NCBI GenBank assembly: GCA_963827785.1
Contig: CAWHCT010000015.1
Span: 122,296-186,295 of the forward strand
Direction: 5' to 3'
DNA length: 64,000 nt
From: Site-B1 sp963827785
Lineage (GTDB): Bacteria > Bacteroidota > Bacteroidia > Flavobacteriales > Flavobacteriaceae
Shown here: positions 45,701-53,459 of the stretch, piece by piece
How the letters are laid out: each line of letters starts with the position of its first letter
Position numbering within the stretch: position 1 is the stretch's first letter
The notes under the pieces: generated by a model
The model's input: the letters and a program-made list of their open reading frames with translations, nothing else
What the model was told of the DNA's origin: nothing
Database searches by the model: none
Translations under genes and position numbers: made by a program

Positions 45701-46190
45701 GATCCAATAGTAGTGACTACTACAACAGTAACAACAACAGAAGGCGTAGTTGTGACGATAGATCCAAATACAGGCGAGTATGTTTACACACCACCGGCAG
45801 GTTTTACAGGGGATGACAGTTTTGAATACACGATCTGTGACAACGGCAACCCAGCCTTATGTGATACAGCAGTTGTTGTGATTACTGTATATGAGGATAA
45901 CAGGGACAATTTTACTTTTGCAAATGATGACGCGTATTTTAATAGTACTTGTGATACTACAACAGGCAATGTATTGGATAATGATTCTGACCCTGAAGGC
46001 GATATGCAGACAGTCAATACGACTCCGGTTGATGATGTAGATAACGGAACCCTTGTATTGAATGCGGATGGTACCTTCAGTTATGTACCAAATGATGGGT
46101 TCACTGGTACAGACAGTTTTGTATACAGTGTATGTGATGATGGCACGCCACAGGCATGTGATCAGGCAACTGTTTATATATCTGTAGCTC
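41731..46190 (+). repeat. Five tandem 894-bp units of Big_9-type domains
   Basis: Units begin at 41731, 42625, 43521, 44415 and 45310 (marker CGATGCAGAGAATGACATCA). Spacings are 894, 896, 894 and 895 bp, so the true period is 894 bp (298 codons, three domains) with +2 and +1 indels in units 2 and 4. Units 1, 3 and 5 share TTTGCAGATACATCG; units 2 and 4 share TTTGAGGACACTTCA, so a 1,788-bp pair is the higher-order repeat. The last third of unit 5 is diverged. Confidence 0.9.
42763..44469 (+). CDS. Adhesin middle fragment 2 (Big_9-type repeats)
   Basis: 568 codons covering the rest of unit 2, unit 3 and the start of unit 4. All domains follow the NGNVLSNDFDPDGDPI ... TGEYVYTPPAGFTGDDSFEYTICDNGNPALCDTA pattern; the Asp-rich DNDSDPEGD motifs are likely calcium sites. 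It is a piece of the giant adhesin, cut by indels at 42674 and 44462, not a separate gene. Confidence 0.75.
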   Translation: MTIDPNTGEYEYTPPTGYVGEDSFEYTVCDDGNPQACDTATVYIEVLPVGGPDNEAPIANADTAGTEQDTPVNGNVLSNDFDPDGDPIVVTTTTVTTAEGVVVTIDPNTGEYVYTPPAGFTGDDSFEYTICDNGNPALCDTAIVVITVAPDTGNITVANDDAYNSTPGATVSGNVLDNDSDPEGDMQTVSTTPVDDVDNGTLVLNADGTFSYVPNDGFIGTDSFVYSVCDDGTPQACDQATVYITVGGAGNTTDAENDINNTFADTSVSGNVLTNDTDAEGDTQTVTTTTVTTAQGVVVTIDPATGEYEYTPPTGYVGEDSFEYTVCDDGNPQACDTATVYIEVLPIGGPDNEAPIANADTAGTEQDTPVNGNVLSNDFDPDGDPIVVTTTTVTTTEGVVVTIDPNTGEYVYTPPAGFTGDDSFEYTICDNGNPALCDTAVVVITVTPDTGNITVANDDAYNSTPGATVSGNVLDNDSDPEGDMQTVNTTPVDDVDNGTLVLNADGTFSYVPNDGFIGTDSFVYSVCDDGTPQACDQATVYITVGGTGNTTDAENDINNTFEDTSVSW

Positions 46191-46789
46191 AATCTGGATT
46201 GCCGGAAGTAATTCAGGGAACTAGTTTATGTGCGGTTGATGAAACAGAATCACAGATATTCAATTTATTCGATTTATTCGTTGGGAATGACTTCGATAAT
46301 TCAGGAATCTGGGCAGTAGTTTCAGGAGATGCAACTCTCATTAACAATAATGAATTTGATCCGACATCAGTTGAATTAATTGGTGAAAATGCTTCGGTTG
46401 AAATAACCTTTAGTTACACCTTGCCTAATTCTTCTTGTAGTGTTGAAGCGACTATAGAAGTACATAACAGATGTGCTGTTTTAGCATGTGGTGATGAAGA
46501 TTTAGTAATTTCAAAAGTGGTAACACCAAATGGAGATTTTTATAATGAATTTTTTGAAGTACTTGGAGTAGAGGATTGTGATTACATAATAGACCTTAAA
46601 ATTGTTAACAGATGGGGCGCCATTGTTTTTGAATCTAATGATTATCAAAATAATTGGAATGGTTTTGTCCTTAACGGGTCATTAGGATCTGCTAATCAAG
46701 TGCCAAGTGGAACATATTATTATATAGTTACTTTGAAGAATAGTGGTCTAAAACCAAAAAGCGGACCAGTTTATATTGGAACAAAATAA
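44417..46789 (+). CDS. Adhesin C-terminal fragment with T9SS type-B sorting domain
   Basis: 790 codons; genuine sequence starts after about 44466. It holds units 4-5, a diverged last domain (NSTCDTTTGNVLDND), a linker with IFNLFDLFVGNDFDNSGIWAVVSGDATL, and the C-terminal sorting domain (about last 95 residues: LVISKVVTPNGDFYNEFFEV, IVNRWGAIVFESNDY, VPSGTYYYIVTLKNSG). Such CHU_C/type-B signals need T9SS and a PorP/SprF partner, which is the next gene, 11 bases downstream. Confidence 0.85.
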   Translation: MQRMTSTILLRTLQYHGNVLTNDTDAEGNTQTVTTTTVTTVQGVVVTIDPNTGEYEYTPPTGYVGEDSFEYTVCDDGNPQACDTATVYIEVLPVGGPDNEAPIANADTAGTEQDTPVNGNVLSNDFDPDGDPIVVTTTTVTTAEGVVVTIDPNTGEYVYTPPAGFTGDDSFEYTICDNGNPALCDTAIVVITVAPDTGNITVANDDAYNSTPGATVSGNVLDNDSDPEGDMQTVSTTPVDDVDNGTLVLNADGTFSYVPNDGFIGTDSFVYSVCDDGTPQACDQATVYITVGGAGNTTDAENDINNTFADTSVSGNVLTNDTDAEGDTQTVTTTTVTTAQGVVVTIDPATGEYEYTPPTGYVGEDSFEYTVCDDGNPQACDTATVYIEVLPIGGPDNEAPIANADTAGTEQDTPVNGNVLSNDFDPDGDPIVVTTTTVTTTEGVVVTIDPNTGEYVYTPPAGFTGDDSFEYTICDNGNPALCDTAVVVITVYEDNRDNFTFANDDAYFNSTCDTTTGNVLDNDSDPEGDMQTVNTTPVDDVDNGTLVLNADGTFSYVPNDGFTGTDSFVYSVCDDGTPQACDQATVYISVAQSGLPEVIQGTSLCAVDETESQIFNLFDLFVGNDFDNSGIWAVVSGDATLINNNEFDPTSVELIGENASVEITFSYTLPNSSCSVEATIEVHNRCAVLACGDEDLVISKVVTPNGDFYNEFFEVLGVEDCDYIIDLKIVNRWGAIVFESNDYQNNWNGFVLNGSLGSANQVPSGTYYYIVTLKNSGLKPKSGPVYIGTK

Positions 46790-46800
46790 AATATTAACCT

Positions 46801-47742
46801 ATGAGAATTATTAAAAATAAAATAGTAATAATAGTGATTTTATTGATGAGTTCAATAGGAATTGCTCAGCAGATGCCACAGTTTACCCAGTATATGTTCA
46901 ATACTATTTCTGTGAATCCAGCTTATGCCGGTAGTAGAGAAACTTTAAGTGTAGTAGCCTTACATAGAAGTCAATGGACTGAAATACAGGGAGGGCCAAC
47001 TACTCAAACTTTATCGGTTCATTCTCCTTTGAGAAATGATAAAATTGGGTTAGGACTCTCTGTGATCAATGACAGACCTGGTTATGAAAACTTTATTTAT
47101 GCTTATGCGGACTTTTCGTATACCATTAATACAAGTGAATCAACCAAACTTTCATTTGGTTTAAAAGGAGGATTTACACATTATAATCTGGATGATGTAT
47201 TTTTGAATGATCCTGAAGTTGTTGGAGACCCGTTTTTTGGTAATTATGCAGACGAATGGAATCCAAATGTTGGAGTAGGTTTAATGTTACATTCCAACAG
47301 ATGGTATTTAGGATTATCTGCACCTAGGATATTAAATACGGATTATAACTTAACACAGGAAACAACATCTGCTGAATACATTGCTCTGGAGCGGATTAGC
47401 TATTATTTTACAGGTGGCTATGTGTTCGATCTTAGCGATTCTACCAAACTTAAACCATCATTTTTGGTCAAGGCTACAAATGGGGCTCCAATATCAGTGG
47501 ATTTGAATGCCAATTTGTTATTCTTTGAAAAATTATGGGTAGGAGGGACCTACAGATATAATGAAAATACAGCTTCTATTGGTGCTCTTGCAGATTTTCA
47601 AATCTCAAAACAGCTTAGAATTGGATATGCGTATGATCATTTTGTATCCAGTATTCGGCCTTATTTAGGTGGAACCCATGAGGTCTTACTTATTTTTGAA
47701 GTGCCAAACGACAGACGTATTAAATCACCTAGATATTTTTAA
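46801..47742 (+). CDS. PorP/SprF-family outer-membrane protein
   Basis: A 313-aa protein with a signal peptide and the family N-terminus AQQMPQFTQYMFNTISVNPAYAGSRE, then many beta-strands typical of the type IX secretion system membrane protein PorP/SprF (WNPNVGVGLMLHSNRWYLGLSAPRIL; LWVGGTYRYNENTASIGALADFQIS). SprF-like proteins help attach one specific type-B-sorted adhesin to the surface, so this one most likely serves the adhesin upstream. Confidence 0.93.
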   Translation: MRIIKNKIVIIVILLMSSIGIAQQMPQFTQYMFNTISVNPAYAGSRETLSVVALHRSQWTEIQGGPTTQTLSVHSPLRNDKIGLGLSVINDRPGYENFIYAYADFSYTINTSESTKLSFGLKGGFTHYNLDDVFLNDPEVVGDPFFGNYADEWNPNVGVGLMLHSNRWYLGLSAPRILNTDYNLTQETTSAEYIALERISYYFTGGYVFDLSDSTKLKPSFLVKATNGAPISVDLNANLLFFEKLWVGGTYRYNENTASIGALADFQISKQLRIGYAYDHFVSSIRPYLGGTHEVLLIFEVPNDRRIKSPRYF

Positions 47743-47746
47743 TCTG

Positions 47747-49711
47747 ATGAATATGAAAAATATAACAGTTTTAATTTTAGTTACTTTTTTAAGCATGTCA
47801 ACCTATGCTCAAAAAACAGCAGAAGCGGATAAGCTATTTAAAAACTTTGCCTATTTGGAAGCGGCAGAACTATATAAGGAAGCTTTGGCAAAAAAAGATA
47901 GTTCGGCATACATTTTAACTAAGATTGGCGATTGCTATTACAAGAATTCAGATTCTGAACAAGCGTCATTCTGGTATGGTAAAGCAGTTAATAAATACAA
48001 GGATGTTGAAGCTGACTTTGTATTTAAATATATTCAATCTCTTAGAAGTATTGGAAAAAATGAAGACGCAGATAAATGGCTGGTTAGGCTTAAGAGCATT
48101 AGGCCGGAAGATAGTCTGGTTATTAACATGAAATTTGTTAATGTAGAAAATGTAATTGAACCAGAAGCAATAACTAATATTGTCAATTTAAATTCGAATA
48201 CTCAGTTTACCGATTTTGGAGGTTTTAATAGCGGTGGAAAATTCTATTATTCATCGTCAACAACAAGTGATCTGCTTTTGGATAAACTTAAAAAAAGATT
48301 GTATCTGTGGAATGAGGAGCCATTTTTGAAGATTTATCAATCAGAAATCAGCAACACTAAAGATACAATTCTAGTAAAAGAGATAATGCCTATTTTGTCT
48401 GATTCTATCAGATCCTTTACTAACCACGAAGGGGCATTGGTGTTTTCTAAAGATGGACAAACAATATATTTTACAGGTAATAATGTAAAAGATAATGATC
48501 GCACGGCATATGGAAAAGGAGGAACATCCAATCTTAAAATATACAGGGCAAAATTATTAAATGGAAGATGGAGTGCAATTGAAGATCTAACAATCAACGG
48601 TAAAAATTTCTCCACTGGCCATCCGGCTTTAAGTGTGGATGAAAAAACCTTATATTTTGTGTCTGACAGGCCTGGAGGATACGGCAAGACAGATCTATAT
48701 AAAGTTAAAATAAATACTGATGGTTCATTTGGTAGTATTAGTAATCTAGGACACAGAATTAATACTGCAGGAAGAGAAATGTTTCCTTTTGTGGCTCAGG
48801 ACTCTACTATGTATTTTTCATCTGATGGATATATCAATAACAATTTAGGGTTATTAGATATCTATAGAACAGATATTCTTAAACAAGGAATCTCTGATGA
48901 AGTTACTATAATAAATATAGGAGAACCTTTTAACAGTGGTTATGACGACTTTTCTTTCTTTATTGAAACTAATGAAGAATCTGGTTATTTTTCATCAAAC
49001 AGGCCAGGTGGTAAGGGAAAAGATGATATATATGCTTTTGTTAAAACCAGGGCAAAAGAATGCAAGCAAAGGATTATGGGCAAAACCTATGATCAGTTAA
49101 CAAAGCTTATCCTTCCGGAAGTATTTGTAACACTTAAAGATTCAACTGGAACAGTTATTGAATCTACAATTTCAGATAAGGATGGTATGTATATATTCAA
49201 AGAGGTTGCATGTGAAACTACATATTCAATTACAGGAAGTAAAGCAAAACATGACCCGGATACTCGACCAGCTGTAACAACTGATGAGCCTGATGGGGAT
49301 CTAAGAGTAGATCTGTATTTAATTCCATTTGAGATTAAGATAAGGCCAATTTATTTTGATTATGATAAATCGTTTATAAGACCAGATGCGGCCAGCGAAT
49401 TGAATCGAATTGTTGATATAATGAAGGAATATCCTAAAATGATCATCAAAATTGAATCTCATACGGATAGTCGTGGTAAGGATGCTTACAATATGGCATT
49501 ATCAGACAGAAGGGCTAAATCTACAAGGGATTATATAATTTCTCAGGGTATTGAGTCCTCAAGAATTGCAAGTGCCATTGGATATGGAGAATCACAACTT
49601 GTTAATGAATGTACAAATGGAGTAAAATGTACCAAAGAAGAACATCAAAAAAACAGACGTTCAAGATTTATTATAGTGAATCGGGCCGAATTTAATGTAA
49701 CTGATGAATAA
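47747..49711 (+). CDS. OmpA-family protein with TPR-like and PD40 regions
   Basis: About 655 aa from ATG 47747 (or 47753). Signal peptide (MKNITVLILVTFLSMSTYAQ), TPR-like helices (residues about 25-130), PD40/WD40-like beta-propeller repeats (SVDEKTLYFVSDRPGGYGKTDLYKV; YFSSNRPGGKGKDDIYAF), a short CNA-B/peptidase-regulatory-like domain, and a C-terminal OmpA peptidoglycan-binding domain (YFDYDKSFIRPDAASELNRI ... SHTDSRGKDAYNMALSDRRAKST). It follows PorP/SprF, the usual third gene of such adhesin loci, and probably anchors the complex to peptidoglycan. Confidence 0.93.
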   Translation: MNMKNITVLILVTFLSMSTYAQKTAEADKLFKNFAYLEAAELYKEALAKKDSSAYILTKIGDCYYKNSDSEQASFWYGKAVNKYKDVEADFVFKYIQSLRSIGKNEDADKWLVRLKSIRPEDSLVINMKFVNVENVIEPEAITNIVNLNSNTQFTDFGGFNSGGKFYYSSSTTSDLLLDKLKKRLYLWNEEPFLKIYQSEISNTKDTILVKEIMPILSDSIRSFTNHEGALVFSKDGQTIYFTGNNVKDNDRTAYGKGGTSNLKIYRAKLLNGRWSAIEDLTINGKNFSTGHPALSVDEKTLYFVSDRPGGYGKTDLYKVKINTDGSFGSISNLGHRINTAGREMFPFVAQDSTMYFSSDGYINNNLGLLDIYRTDILKQGISDEVTIINIGEPFNSGYDDFSFFIETNEESGYFSSNRPGGKGKDDIYAFVKTRAKECKQRIMGKTYDQLTKLILPEVFVTLKDSTGTVIESTISDKDGMYIFKEVACETTYSITGSKAKHDPDTRPAVTTDEPDGDLRVDLYLIPFEIKIRPIYFDYDKSFIRPDAASELNRIVDIMKEYPKMIIKIESHTDSRGKDAYNMALSDRRAKSTRDYIISQGIESSRIASAIGYGESQLVNECTNGVKCTKEEHQKNRRSRFIIVNRAEFNVTDE

Positions 49712-49715
49712 TCAA

Positions 49716-49746
49716 AAAAAACGACTCCAGTTGGAGTCGTTTTTTG
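49716..49746. terminator. Bidirectional terminator
   Basis: Stem AAAACGACTCCA / TGGAGTCGTTTT with a 2-base loop and A/T runs on both sides, 5 bases after the OmpA gene and 25 before the convergent CAP gene end. Confidence 0.88.
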
Positions 49747-49770
49747 CTTTGAGAGAATTATTGGGGGGAA

Positions 49771-50268
49771 TTATTTTTTCACAAAAATATTGGTAAAATA
49801 CCAGACACCTTCATCATTTTGTTCTGCTGATATATCAAAATCTGTAAAGTCACCTTCAATGGTGGCTCTATGACTTTCACTATGTATCCATGCGTTAACT
49901 ACAGATTCAGCATAGGAGTACCCATAGCCTACATTCTCTGATACAGCAAGGGCACCTGCTTCTGATTCCAGAAAAGCTTTACGCGTATAAAAATAGTCGT
50001 GGGAAATGTTATCCTGCTCGATCATATAATCGGTATGGGAGTATGCTTGGTATTTAGCTAGATCCATTGTTCTCAAATGGCATAATCCCTTAGATGATCT
50101 ATAATCATTTATAAGTTCTAAGATTTCTATTTCAATTGTTTTTGCTTCAGGAACAACGAGTTCTTCTGATAAGGCAGTGTTTAATTCGTCATCAATTAAG
50201 TCAGGGGAACAGGAAAACGCGACTAGTGCAAAACATGCAACATATATCACTTTAGTAGGTAAAGTCAT
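49771..50268 (-). CDS. CAP-domain (SCP/PR1-like) lipoprotein
   Basis: A 165-aa lipoprotein (VACFALVAFSC) with a CAP domain: LINDYRSSKGLCHLRTMDLAKYQAYSHTDYM, DNISHDYF, SENVGYGYSYAESVVNAWIHSESHRATIEGDFTDF and the closing EGVWYFTNIFVKK. The His/Glu residues of the CAP cavity (SHT..., SENVG, SESHR) are present. Function of bacterial CAP lipoproteins is largely unknown. Confidence 0.92.
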   Translation of the reverse strand: MTLPTKVIYVACFALVAFSCSPDLIDDELNTALSEELVVPEAKTIEIEILELINDYRSSKGLCHLRTMDLAKYQAYSHTDYMIEQDNISHDYFYTRKAFLESEAGALAVSENVGYGYSYAESVVNAWIHSESHRATIEGDFTDFDISAEQNDEGVWYFTNIFVKK

Positions 50269-50585
50269 AATTCGGGTTATTTAGATTTGGGATTTCTAAA
50301 TTAGATCAGACCTCAAAAAAAACAAAGAAAAAAGGGCTCTTTTCGATGAAATACATGTCGATTGTCCGATTATTCTGCAAATAATCGATGAACGGCAAGT
50401 TTGTCTATAAAAACCAGTTGTGATTGACAGTAATTTTTTGACATACTATTACAGAATATCAAAAAATAATAGCAGTCTGAGAGAGCTATCAAAAATTGCC
50501 ATTGTCATGAATTATGACCTTGAAGTTGGAATTTTTCGGTCGTTCACCCATTAATTAAAATTCATCCAGTAGTCCGTTTGTAGAT
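50269..50585. other. Intergenic stretch between CAP gene and accessory region
   Basis: 317 bases with no supported gene. Contains short AT-rich imperfect repeats (TTTTTTGACATACTATTACAG and a related AAAAAATAATAGCAG) but no hairpin with a T-run. It marks the border between the core-like genes and the element-rich region to the right. Confidence 0.4.
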
Positions 50586-50951
50586 TTAGACAACTCGCAA
50601 AATCTTCTCCATCTTCTTTCCTTTTGACAATTCATCCACCAACTTGTCTAAATATCTTACCTGTTGTGTTAGCGGATTTTCTATTTCTTCCACTCTGTAG
50701 CCGCATATTACTCCGGTAATGAGATGAGCATTGGGGTTTATTGAAGCACCTTGGAAAAATATTTCAAAAGTCACTTTTTTCTCAATGAGCTCTTGCAGCA
50801 TTCTTTCATCATAACCGGTTAGCCATTTAATTACTTGATGTAATTCTTCTTTAGTTCTGCCCTTCTTCTCAACTTTTGTAAGATAATGTGGATATACCGA
50901 TGCAAATGTCATTTTTGCAATACGCTCATCATGGTGGCTAGTGTTGTTCAT
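50586..50951 (-). CDS. DUF2200-family protein
   Basis: A 121-aa cytoplasmic protein with the DUF2200 blocks HDERIAKMTFASVYPHYLTKVEKKGRTKEELHQVIKWLTGYDE, FFQGASINPNAHLITGVICGYRVEEIENPLTQQVRYLDKLVDELSKGKKMEKILR. Function unknown. It lies at the left end of the element-rich region and is preceded by a degenerate element at 51080-51150. Confidence 0.9.
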   Translation of the reverse strand: MNNTSHHDERIAKMTFASVYPHYLTKVEKKGRTKEELHQVIKWLTGYDERMLQELIEKKVTFEIFFQGASINPNAHLITGVICGYRVEEIENPLTQQVRYLDKLVDELSKGKKMEKILRVV

Positions 50952-51079
50952 AATGTATTGAATTATTGTTATATCTCAATTTATTTCACTTGTTATATTT
51001 GAAGAATTTCCGCCTTTTAACACCGAAGCTCAACCGGAGGTTTGAAAAATCAGACGTATCAAAAATGCAGCGAACATTG

Positions 51080-51150
51080 TTTATCACTAATTTAGCAATT
51101 TTTTATACACATTGTTACCAACGGTGTTTCTGTCTTTCGCTAATTGGTTC
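51080..51150 (-). repeat. Degenerate cassette-type element (copy A)
   Basis: ATCACTAATTTAGCAATTTTTTATACACATTGTTACC keeps the right-hand boundary pattern of the better elements (TTATACACGTTGTTRNC), followed at once by CCAACGGTGTTTCTG, resembling their left end (ACAACGGTTTTGTG). Internal hairpins are not conserved. It lies between DUF1801 and DUF2200. Confidence 0.35.
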
Positions 51151-51586
51151 GGTTTATTCTGCAAGAACATTCGTGATGCTCGTTAATGTAAACAATTGAT
51201 TCTATACAAAGCTCTTGTAAAACCTTAATATTGATGTCAGAAAGTTTTTTCACATAAATGCAGGCTTTACCCATTTTGAATTTACCGAGGTCAGCTAACA
51301 ATAATTTGCTTCTTTCAGTATCAGAATAAACGTAAAGGGAGAATGCCGCTTTTCTCGGAGAAAATCCAAGAACTGGCGCATCTCCTTCGTGTCCACTAGC
51401 ATATTTGTAATGGTAGTTGCTGAACCCTATAATAGTGGGTCCCCACATTTTAGGTTCAGAGTTAGACCATTCCTGCATCAATTCTATCAAACGAATACTG
51501 TCAGTTTTTTTCTGTTCGTTGTCAACGTATGAGTTTATAAAATCTATTACGCCTTCCCCTGTGTAAGTTGTCTTTGTTTTTGCCAT
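51140..51586 (-). CDS. DUF1801-family protein
   Basis: A 148-aa protein with the DUF1801 (YdhG-like) core: VIDFINSYVDNEQKKTDSIRLIELMQEWSNSEPKMWGPTIIGFSNYHYKYASGHEGDAPVLGFSPRKAAFSLYV and the end GKACIYVKKLSDINIKVLQELCIES. The last dozen residues (HHECSCRINRTN) run into degenerate element A, so the original stop may have been lost. Function unknown. Confidence 0.88.
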   Translation of the reverse strand: MAKTKTTYTGEGVIDFINSYVDNEQKKTDSIRLIELMQEWSNSEPKMWGPTIIGFSNYHYKYASGHEGDAPVLGFSPRKAAFSLYVYSDTERSKLLLADLGKFKMGKACIYVKKLSDINIKVLQELCIESIVYINEHHECSCRINRTN

Positions 51587-51694
51587 ATCTCCTTTTTGAT
51601 TACTGTTTTAAAATCTTTTCATTTTTTGCCTTTCTCCAATTCCTCCAGCTCTGAATTTATAAAGTGACTTGATTGTGCTGTAATCTAATATTGC

Positions 51695-51856
51695 TGGTAA
51701 GGGTTCTCGGCGATGAGTAGTTGTGTGTCCCGATAGCTATCGGGATAGCATTTATCTTTGCAAGTACGCACCAAACTGAAAATCCGCGAGTTCTTATAAT
51801 TATCGTGATTCGTAAGTAGGCATGAACTTATATTAATTTTATACGGTTATATTGCC
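51695..51856 (-). repeat. Diverged cassette-type element (copy A')
   Basis: Sits between the TPR lipoprotein stop and the DUF1801 start. It keeps GATGAGTAGTTGTGTG (cf. GTATGGTTAGTTGCGTG), the inserted palindrome CCCGATAGCTATCGGG and an end TAATTTTATACGGTTATATTGCC (cf. TAATTATACACGTTGTTAGCC). The second hairpin is not clearly preserved. Confidence 0.45.
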
Positions 51857-51868
51857 AGTTTTTAAATC

Positions 51869-52675
51869 CTACCAATACTCTCGACATTTATTATACTCAG
51901 CTTCTTTTAGTATCTCAAACCCTAAATCAATTGACTTTTGAAAATCATCACATCCTTTCTGTTCCTCTTTTAATCCATAATAGGCTAATCCTCTCAAAAA
52001 ATAGGCGTTTTTATCAGTTGAGTCTAGAGCTATTGCTTTAGTACAATCATAAACAATTCCTTTAAATCCGTATGGGAACCTTGTGGCTGCTCTGTTAATG
52101 TAAACTTTGGCGTCTGTAGAATCACTTTTTAGATAGGTATCAAAATCTTTCTTTGCTAATTTAGTTTTTCCAAGGGCTAAATACATGCGGGCTCTATTAA
52201 GAATAAATTGAATATTATTAGAATTCTCAATTATTGTATTTAAATCACTAATCAATTCATCGTGGTTAGTTCTTACCCAAAAACCCATTGTTGATTTTAT
52301 TCTACCATTGCATAGGTCATCAATAAGGTCAAAAGATACTGTATATCCTCTATTGTAAATTTTATAAACACCTATTTCTAGGCAAGATTTTCCTTCTTCA
52401 TCAATAAACCTAATGGTATCATTAGTTATCTTATATTTCGAAACAATGTCAGTTGTTTTATCATTTCCTAAATCAATTTCTACTTTTCCATTTTCTTTAA
52501 AATGTATGCCCATTGGCCCGTTTAAACTTTCGCGTTTCCATTTACCTACTATTTTAGTGTCATTAGGTTTTGTAACCTTAATAGAACTTTCAGATTTTTG
52601 TTTGCTTGATTTTTCTTTACAATTACTCATTGAAACAATTAAAAAGATAATCAAGATTATTCTAAAGATTTTCAT
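51869..52675 (-). CDS. Lipoprotein with TPR-like repeats
   Basis: About 268 aa from ATG 52675 (MKIFRIILIIFLIVSMSNC, lipobox MSNC); an ATG at 52690 is also possible. The longer open frame to 52825 only translates element B. N-terminal half: a lipocalin/META-like beta-rich segment (IVGKWKRESLNGPMGIHFKENGKVEIDLG). C-terminal half: TPR units (NIQFILNRARMYLALGKTKLAKKDFDTYLKSDSTDAKVYINRAATRF, ALDSTDKNAYFLRGLAYYGLKEEQKGCDDFQKSIDLG). No specific function known. Confidence 0.8.
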   Translation of the reverse strand: MKIFRIILIIFLIVSMSNCKEKSSKQKSESSIKVTKPNDTKIVGKWKRESLNGPMGIHFKENGKVEIDLGNDKTTDIVSKYKITNDTIRFIDEEGKSCLEIGVYKIYNRGYTVSFDLIDDLCNGRIKSTMGFWVRTNHDELISDLNTIIENSNNIQFILNRARMYLALGKTKLAKKDFDTYLKSDSTDAKVYINRAATRFPYGFKGIVYDCTKAIALDSTDKNAYFLRGLAYYGLKEEQKGCDDFQKSIDLGFEILKEAEYNKCREYW

Positions 52676-52700
52676 TATTCTAAATTTCATTCCAAAATTG

Positions 52701-52871
52701 GCTATAACGGTTCTGTGTATGGTTAGTTGCGTGTCCCGATAGCTATCGGGACACGCAACTAATTTAGTAAACAAAAACGAATGCGAGAAAATTCCGAAGG
52801 AATTTTCTAAATAAGCAACGACCAAAGCAACCTGTCCGCCTCTGGCGGATTAATTATACGCGTTGTTGTAA
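52701..52871 (-). repeat. Cassette-type palindromic element (copy B, 171 nt)
   Basis: Ends ATAACGGTTCTGTGTATGG ... TTATACGCGTTGTTGTA. First hairpin TTAGTTGCGTG/CACGCAACTAA carries the extra palindrome TCCCGATAGCTATCGGGA in its loop. Second hairpin GAAAATTCC GAA GGAATTTTC. A further palindrome (CCGCCTCTGGCGG) sits near the right end. Lies between the 52933 stop and the TPR lipoprotein start. Confidence 0.75.
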
Positions 52872-52932
52872 AATGTTTTTATTTCTTTATCAATTTATTC
52901 CCAAATTATAAAACTATTAAACTTTCCATTGT

Positions 52933-53412
52933 TTAATTGGCGATTATAGATAGTTGGCCTTTTTTAAGAGCTATCTCCACCATAACACCATATTCCAAGC
53001 CCTTTATTTTTGGTAAGATTAATTCGAGTATGGTCGGCTTTTGAATATGATCTTCTTTAGTTTCTGGGTCGGGCATATAAACCAATCCTTCATAACTTTT
53101 TTCCTTGTAATTGAGGAATACGTCAAAAAAATAAAAATTCTCTGGAGGAATATATTCCGACCAATCTATGTTCTTAAAAAAATATTTTGGCTTCTTTATT
53201 TCATATGAGCAAGGTGAAATATCTAAATTAATTGTACCCATGAAATAGTTGCTCAAATCAAGACCTCGTTCTAGAAAATGCTTAAATTGTTGTTTTAAAG
53301 TTCCTTCCGGATATCTCTCATCCTTGCCTTTACCAGATGCAACACCATAACCCGCCTTTATTTCACCACGAACTAGAGCGTATTCCATGGATTCTCTTTT
53401 TTTATTTTCCAT
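52933..53412 (-). CDS. Hypothetical protein, possibly riboflavin-kinase-like fold
   Basis: A 159-aa soluble protein. I do not recognise a firm family. The pattern RGEIKAGYGVASGKG ... YFMGTINLDISPCSYEI recalls the Gx(V/I)xxGxGxA...PGTLNV layout of archaeal CTP-dependent riboflavin kinases, but the match is loose and should be treated as a guess. It is followed by element B and preceded, 47 bases away, by the GH3 gene. Confidence 0.65.
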   Translation of the reverse strand: MENKKRESMEYALVRGEIKAGYGVASGKGKDERYPEGTLKQQFKHFLERGLDLSNYFMGTINLDISPCSYEIKKPKYFFKNIDWSEYIPPENFYFFDVFLNYKEKSYEGLVYMPDPETKEDHIQKPTILELILPKIKGLEYGVMVEIALKKGQLSIIAN

Positions 53413-53459
53413 ACTCTCACCGACTATTTTTATACACTTTTGTGTCTTAGCTTTTTATA

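Larger units (their letters stand above)
37010..46789 (+). other. Giant T9SS surface adhesin locus (whole gene as inferred)
   Basis: Inferred as one gene of about 3,250 codons. Order: signal peptide (cleavage after GYGQ), a beta-rich N-terminal domain, an SdrD-B/carboxypeptidase-regulatory-like domain (about residues 258-345), many SprB repeats (pattern DVLCxGxxTGSxxxTVxGGxxPYxxxW), then about 15 cadherin-like/Big_9-type domains in five 894-bp units, and a CHU_C-type gliding/T9SS type-B sorting domain (VVTPNGDFYNEFF ... YQNNWNG ... VPSGTYYYIV). As given, the frame is broken near 40608, 40905-41310, 42674 and 44462. SprB-type adhesins are exported by T9SS and run along the cell surface in gliding; partners PorP/SprF and an OmpA protein follow directly. 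Confidence 0.85.

Noticed and set aside
38309..46190. CRISPR array
   Set aside because: The regular repeats are long in-frame protein repeats (894 and 1,434 bp), without 24-40-bp direct repeats and unique spacers, and no cas genes are present.
43300..46192. Long minus-strand frames across the adhesin repeats (for example 43300-43647, 45089-45436, 45857-46192)
   Set aside because: They recur in every repeat unit as antisense shadows of the coding strand, with Cys/Ile-rich nonsense sequence.
52676..52825. N-terminal 50 codons of the open frame at 51869-52825
   Set aside because: They translate palindromic element B; the lipoprotein signal at 52675 gives the better start.
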